From NCBI GenBank assembly GCA_033002965.1, contig JAURVB010006532.1, positions 36,680 through 100,679 on the forward strand: 64,000 nucleotides of DNA, given 5' to 3'. Within the stretch, counting starts at the first letter, position 1, and each line of letters begins with the position of its first letter. Below, in pieces: positions 58,640-64,000 of the stretch. Made by a program: the position numbers and the translations under genes. The notes under the pieces were generated by a model. That model made no database searches. It had not been told where the DNA came from and saw only the letters and a list, made by a program, of their open reading frames with translations. Source of the DNA: Piper betle. Taxonomy: Eukaryota > Streptophyta > Magnoliopsida > Piperales > Piperaceae.

Positions 58640-60632
58640 GTACACGTAGGTCTAGGGGCATCAAATGCACAAACTGCCAGGTTTGGGCAAGCTCGCTTGT
58701 TATGCCCCAGCTGGCGATACGCTGAATATTTATACTCCACCCTGTTGTCATCATCAATACTATGAATGCATTACTTTCCTAGACGTCCAAACCCCACACC
58801 TATAAAGCAAAGGTAAGACTCGGGGGATGGGCTAGGCTTTGTAGGCACTAGCCATTGACTTCTAACAATTGTAGACATGATTCATTTGCAATAGGAGAGT
58901 TTGTTGACAAAAACTTCATACCATTTCTCGACATAGTACTGCACATCCGCTTACCTAAAATGCATAGCATCCATTACATGGGCACAAGGAATGCCCATAT
59001 CTTGAACCTTAGACAGGTGCACTCCCTCTTTTCCAAGTCATCCACATTCTGATAATGATAGGAATTGACTTGAAAGAGAGACACATCTACTTGTTGAACT
59101 ATGTACCTACCATTTAGCTTTTGCATCTTTATCATTAGAGTGTGGGCATATGGCGTGAGATGAGAATTCCAGTTATGTGTTGTCCTACGATTATTACACC
59201 AAAATGTCATCCTTAGCCACATGTGCTCCACCAGTGTTGTCATAAACATACTCCTTGAAGCCTTCAAAACATTGTTACATGACTCCAACACACTAGTTGT
59301 AGTGTGTCCATATTTACGTTTAAAAAAGTGAGCATTTGACCAGTGTACTGCTGGACTTTCAGCCAACCATACCTCCATTTCTGGCTTGTGTTCCTTAATT
59401 CTAGCCACCCCTACATCGTACTCATACACCCTATACAGTGTGACTGCCTTCCACAAGTTCACACGCAGATAGGCATCATTGAACTCTTTCTTCAGATCAG
59501 GGTCCATGTGCTTCATGCAAAATGCATGCGTCGTCAATAGAAGCACATTCTGAATAGCCTATATAAGACCCAGGAACCATTGCCAAATCTTGCGTTTCTC
59601 AGTCTCCAATACTGCATATGCAATTGGCAACTTCTTATTATTACCTTCAATTATGCAAATGACTAAAAGAACACCAGAATATTTTTCAAGCAAGTGTGTC
59701 CTATCAACGGTCAACATGGAACAACATGTATTTTGAAATGTCTGCATGCATTCCCTAAATGCCGAAAAGCAAGAGTCAAATTTCACTCCACTAGACCTCA
59801 TATGGTTGCAGCGCCCATGTACAATGAGCAAACTACCTATATGTGAGCAAAAATTATTGAAATAAACATGACTACAAGTTATAAAAATAACAATGAAGAC
59901 ATATATGTCATTAATAATTTACTTAGTTCAAACATAACGTCATCAATGTAATTATATTCATTATTGTCATTGATGATAGTATGTATGTCTATATTGTCTT
60001 CAATAGTACTTTAGAATGTTATTGATAACAACTAATCCTTGACCGGATTAGAGTGCATCAGCTTGTGCCTGTACGTCAATAGGATCCCAAAGGAAGCATC
60101 ATGAATGCCTTCTAATCTCTCAACAAGAATTTCTGTTAGTCACCAAACAATTTTTATAAGTAGTGACCACACCAAAATACTTGTTGACATGCAACATGAG
60201 GCGCTTTAGAGTAATATGTCAGCTATCATTGTACAGTTGTTTTGTCTTGTGAGCAATCCACTATGTTGCGACCACCAAGTGATCACTTACCTAAGACAAA
60301 GCTCTACAAGTATGGTCTCCACAATAACGAGTGACAGTTAGCCTACCATCTTTCAATCTTGTGCATAACTTCTATGGGCAGCCCTTTTAATGACACTTTG
60401 CTAAATAGATTGACTTCTTTGGTTCCATTTTCAGAACTTCATAATGATTCTTTATCAATGTATCTTCTAACGCCTCCTTGAAATGTACCATGGTTGTAAA
60501 CTGTAAACCAACTTGCAACTTGTCAACCTCACCTGGCTCCTTTGGTGCTTCGACAACATCACCTTCATCACTTTCATCAACAACTGACCAAGGTATACGA
60601 TCAAAAGTCTTGCCCCATTTTTTTCTCGCCAT
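58640..60632 (-). pseudogene. Decayed mudrA-type MULE transposase
   Basis: Minus-strand pieces in family order. At 60632-60387, an N-terminal region ends in KNHYEVLKMEPKKS. At about 60390-60290, a zinc-binding-like segment (KGCP, DHTC) is interrupted by stops. At 59831-59559, the catalytic start has DRTHL where the family has DGTHL, then YSGVLLV, NNKKLPIAYAV and WQWFL. At 59546-58974 come AFCMKHM, the long helical part and CTC of the SWIM finger. The PCAH half of the SWIM finger continues in another frame (one G short at about 58994-58996). Further down (about 58690-58640) YRQLGHNKRAC is a zinc knuckle that has lost a Cys. The segment that normally joins WFL to the AI-V-P stretch and carries the second catalytic Asp is absent. 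Not functional. Confidence 0.85.
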
Positions 60633-60639
60633 TACTAAA

Positions 60640-62060
60640 TCTTAAACGTCAACTACAACATAAAGGTTTTCATCCGCTAGTACTTCTTCTTCTCTATCCT
60701 CTCTATCCCAAGGTAATTCTTTATCTTTTTCTTCATATATGTCTTCGATTGGAATAGAATCTTTGGCCATACAATCCCTGTCAAGGTCTTTCCCATCCTC
60801 CACTTACTTTGCAATCATTGCTTCCGGCTCTGCTAACAATTCATCATCTTACATGGAAGCATATATCCAACATCGATGACATGACATCTATGATTAAAGA
60901 CACCAGTCGAGTGAATATAGAAACATCAATGATATTTATTTTATATACACTTTTTCAATTACCTTTGGAAATATGCTACACTTGTTTCACCATTATCTTT
61001 ATTAACAATAACTTCCTCCTCATTTTCATTTCCCTCTACAAATCCTGCTTCCAGCTCCCCTTCTACATTATGTTCTACTATATAAGAAACATCCTAAAAC
61101 AAAGACATAAAGACATATATAAATAACACGTAAATAACTATAAATATTCATCAAAAACCTAGCCTGTACCACAATATTCATTATTTACCTCTTTAAATAT
61201 GATCCTCTAGGTTCACCATTTTCCATATCAATAATGCCTTCATCGTCATTTCTATATTCTCCTAGCTTGTACCAATGACATGATTATGTCTATCAGGGAC
61301 ATATTTACTTATAGTATGTATACATCAATGACATCAATGCAATACATAGTTGTCTTCAGGTCTTTTTCATCACGTGTAAAGTCCCAACCATTATTAGAGT
61401 ATTCTATGACAATAACAACTGCTTTGTGTTTGCTATTTGGCCTACAACAACGATAAAATTTTTGTCAATAACATCAAATTTATAGTTAAGCTATACAATT
61501 ATGCTCAAACTTTAACATTAGACCTTCTATAACAACCAGTTGGCCAATTGTCAATATGGAACATTTGCTAAGATATCTATAACAAAGAAGTCATTGACTT
61601 CTCCATCCTCTCACCCATATTATAGACATAACCTAATTTTAGTTCATAAATGACAAAATTCTTATAATAGATGACATAGATCACAAAATTTATGAGGATT
61701 GCATTTGTGGTCTCTTCATTTACCTTGGTAAGATATGTTCTTCCCTATCTACCTGCATGTCTTTCCCCATGTATGGGCATGGGCTTCCATTATTGTCTAT
61801 GCTGCAAGGAACAATAGAAACTGACAGTGGAGGAGGAATTCCATCTTGGCCATCAACAGGTCATGGATCATCACTAAGGAGAAAAGGAATATTAGAAATC
61901 CAATTCTATTTAATCATACATAATGAACTTGAAACAATATTTATGTTAAGAAAGTCTTACAAATCTCCTAAAGAAACAATAGGCAAATGAGGCAGCATTC
62001 TTTTGGGCAACAATACTGAAGATGACTCTTTTGTGCTACTGCTTAATGAGCCACAGGGAT
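60640..62060. other. MULE interior, non-coding as read
   Basis: AT-rich DNA with multiple GACATCAATGACATC-type motifs, the complement of the intron motifs in the left half of the element. No recognisable coding motif. Confidence 0.4.
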
Positions 62061-62062
62061 TT

Positions 62063-62287
62063 TCAAAACCATGTTATTATCTTAATATTGTATAAACCTT
62101 CAAAGCGTTTACCTCCTCTCTTTGTATAGTCAACAAGATAGTTAAATATCGCTTGGTCATGCACTTGAATCACAACATCTTTCCAGCCTTTTAAGGGGAC
62201 ACGAATGTTGATTGTAATCGGTTCCTCATCATACTGACTACCCAGACAAAATCTCACAAGCCTTAGAAGTCCATTAATCCTTCTCAC
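62063..62287 (-). pseudogene. Possible N-terminal exon of the MULE transposase
   Basis: A 74-codon minus-strand frame with ITINIRVPLKGWKD and YTKRGGKRFEGL. Its position upstream of the transposase body and the aromatic-GGK-type pattern recall the N-terminal domain of some MULE transposases. No splice link was established; weak. Confidence 0.25.
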
Positions 62288-63165
62288 AATTTAAGAAAGC
62301 TGACCTCATAATCTCCACTTACATAATGTGCCCCAGTCACATCTCCTAATAAAAACATGAGTGCAAGAGCAAATTCATCCATAATCACACGTTACAATTA
62401 TCGCCATATTCATGACTATATTAATCACTAATAACTACATTCTCAATCAGCAATCAAAGCACAATATGATTCAAAAATAAGTAACACTAACGTATTTCTC
62501 AATTGTACTTGGTTTGTATTTCTCTAACATATGCCATTCCTCTTCTTTGTTATACCTACTTCCTCACCCTTTCATGCATCAAGCCGACTATATTGATGAC
62601 CAAAGTAAACACCTTAAATTTGAATCAAACCAAACACAAACATGCCAATCAACCCGGAATCAATGATCTTCTAATGGTGAAAGCCATCATTGTCAATAGA
62701 AACAAGGTATGCACCCCTTGTCTGCCAATCTCTACTTCCCCAAATCTCTCAATCATCTTCCTATCCCATTGAAATTTATCTACTCACCGATGGATGTTAT
62801 AACACTCAACCTTTCTAAAAAAATGACATTGTCCCCGACTTTGAGGTATTTGCCACTGTGCTTCCCGCTGAGGAAGCCGATGTGGTTCCCACCAATGCAC
62901 TGCCTATGTCCTCCCTCTATAATCCCTAACTAATAACCCAGCTAATTTCTTTTCTTAAAAATAACAAAAACAAACAATCCAACCCAACCCTTACCATTTT
63001 ATATCCACCCATACCAACCCAACTCTTCCCATTCTATTTCCACCCAAACCCAAACCAATGCCTAATAAACCCATATTGCCTCTTTTACCTAAGAGACTTA
63101 GTGAGGGCACTCTTGCCATTTTCATAAACTTTCTCTCACCTCTCACTCTTCTAAGTAAACTGTTT

Positions 63166-63224
63166 AATTGCTCACTCCTGTGGGTAAATAATAAAATTGG
63201 CTCAATCTTGTAGGCAAATTGCTC
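63166..63224. repeat. Right terminal inverted repeat of the MULE
   Basis: Ends GGCAAATTGCTC and pairs with 53120-53178. It is more diverged at its outer 25 bases than further in, where CTCCTGTGGGTAAA is exact. Confidence 0.85.
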
Positions 63225-63233
63225 TAAGATATA

Positions 63234-64000
63234 TTAGGTAAGATATTGTATTATATACGACTTATATTAAAGTTATATTTTAATTTTATTATAATTATAA
63301 AAAATTTTAATTTTATAAATAAAATCTTATTAATATTGAGATAGATTATTATAATTTGATATCTTAGATGTATATTCTGATTAGCTTTAAAGATAAATTT
63401 AATTAAATAAAAAAACTTTAATAATATGATTGTTATTTTTTTTATTTTTGTTGCATTTTGATTGGTTAAAACTCTTACTTATAATGTGAAGTCAGCATTA
63501 AAAATTTCTTTTATTAATAAGAGAAAATAGTTTTACTATGAAAAAGAGAAAATAATGTTATTATATAATTTATGATAGAGAGCGAAACAGAGAAATGCCA
63601 TTGATGATCCTTTGTCAAAAAGAAGTTGAATTCGCGTTCTTGGGAGAAAGTGATGGGGAGGACTTGATGTTTAGCAATAATCGGGGCCAAAAAATATTAA
63701 AGTATTTAGCTTAAGCATAGTAGACCACTCTCAGGCCGCTTTCCGTTCCCATAGGAGTTTAGCTCTCTTCCACTTGCTGGGGGGCTTCCTCAAGTGATGA
63801 CAGTAACACTTCCAACCCTGCACCGTCCACCGAACCTCCCTTCTTGTGATCAACAATTCACACTTAGCTTAGCCTCGGAAAATTGAAAAGGCCAACTCAT
63901 TGCTAATCAGCTTACCTTTTTATTCTATGCACATTATCTTTTTTTATTCTACAAAATATTCTATGGTATTAGGATGGAGTGATATTTTCTTAGAAGGTAC
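63234..64000. other. Flanking DNA right of the MULE, no gene seen
   Basis: AT-rich to about 63560, then mixed composition. No open frame or element boundary could be supported. Confidence 0.5.

Larger units (their letters stand above)
53120..63224 (-). mobile_element. Mutator-like element carrying mudrA-type and Ulp1-like genes (decayed)
   Basis: The 10105-bp element has terminal inverted repeats of about 58 bp (53120-53178 and 63166-63224). The outer ends are GAGTAATTTACC and GAGCAATTTGCC, close in form to the GAG start of maize Mu ends. It is flanked by perfect 9-bp duplications TAAGATATA, the size expected of Mutator. The minus strand carries a decayed mudrA-type transposase (58640-60632, possibly further upstream). 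The plus strand carries a decayed multi-exon gene (about 54300-57900). Because genes lie on both strands, the minus orientation given refers to the transposase. A TRIM retroelement (53586-54048) is nested in the left arm. Confidence 0.88.

Noticed and set aside
1..64000. CRISPR arrays, bacterial operons, tRNA or rRNA genes
   Set aside because: None seen; tandem repeats here have no uniform spacer structure and the window is plant nuclear DNA.

Overview
This is a plant nuclear genome window: spliced genes of land-plant-specific families sit in a matrix of nested transposable elements. Two of the three host genes have strongly GC-rich 5' coding regions (the FAD enzyme gene and exon 1 of the receptor kinase). 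That pattern is typical of monocots and some early-diverging angiosperms, so a non-grass monocot or related lineage is my inference; nothing in the window names the species.

Three host genes are supported. (1) A single-exon, probably plastid-targeted FAD-dependent amine-oxidase/phytoene-desaturase-like oxidoreductase at 4510-5909 (+), whose frame is broken by two single C gains. (2) A six-exon IST1-like gene (ESCRT-III/Vps4 regulator) at 24420-27504 (+), with one A gain in the last exon. (3) A three-exon LRR receptor-like pseudokinase of the Arabidopsis At5g10020 type at 43587-48170 (-), fully intact at 1058 residues.

Most of the rest is transposable elements, many with readable ends. Two related families of very long LTRs (about 2.7-3.2 kb; here called A and B; Ty3/gypsy type by initiator-Met primer-binding site) occur as solo LTRs at 1069-3772, 13719-16392, 18308-21214 and 36856-40060, as one LTR followed by a primer-binding site at 30027-32939, and as truncated or split copies at 28215-29709 and about 36400-42559. 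A separate minus-strand Ty3/gypsy element (10946-23406, 2-kb LTRs) keeps PBS, PPT, gag and protease but shows no reverse transcriptase or integrase, and contains two of the solo LTRs. That element is itself inserted in a decayed member of a non-autonomous hAT-like family. Three clearer members of this family (6077-7261, 8342-9715, 49742-50651) have perfect 8-bp target duplications, arrays of AATCGG motifs and a GC-rich core.

The right end holds a 10.1-kb Mutator-like element (53120-63224) with a perfect 9-bp target duplication and inverted repeats of about 58 bp. Its minus strand carries a decayed mudrA-type transposase. Its plus strand carries an intron-rich decayed gene resembling the Ulp1-like (C48 peptidase) genes known to be carried by some plant MULEs. 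A complete 463-bp TRIM retroelement is nested in its left arm.

No tRNA, rRNA, CRISPR or bacterial-type features were found. The most notable items are the hAT-like family with its motif arrays, the MULE carrying a Ulp1-like gene with repeated exons, the shared palindrome in both long-LTR families, and the three homopolymer frameshifts in host genes.
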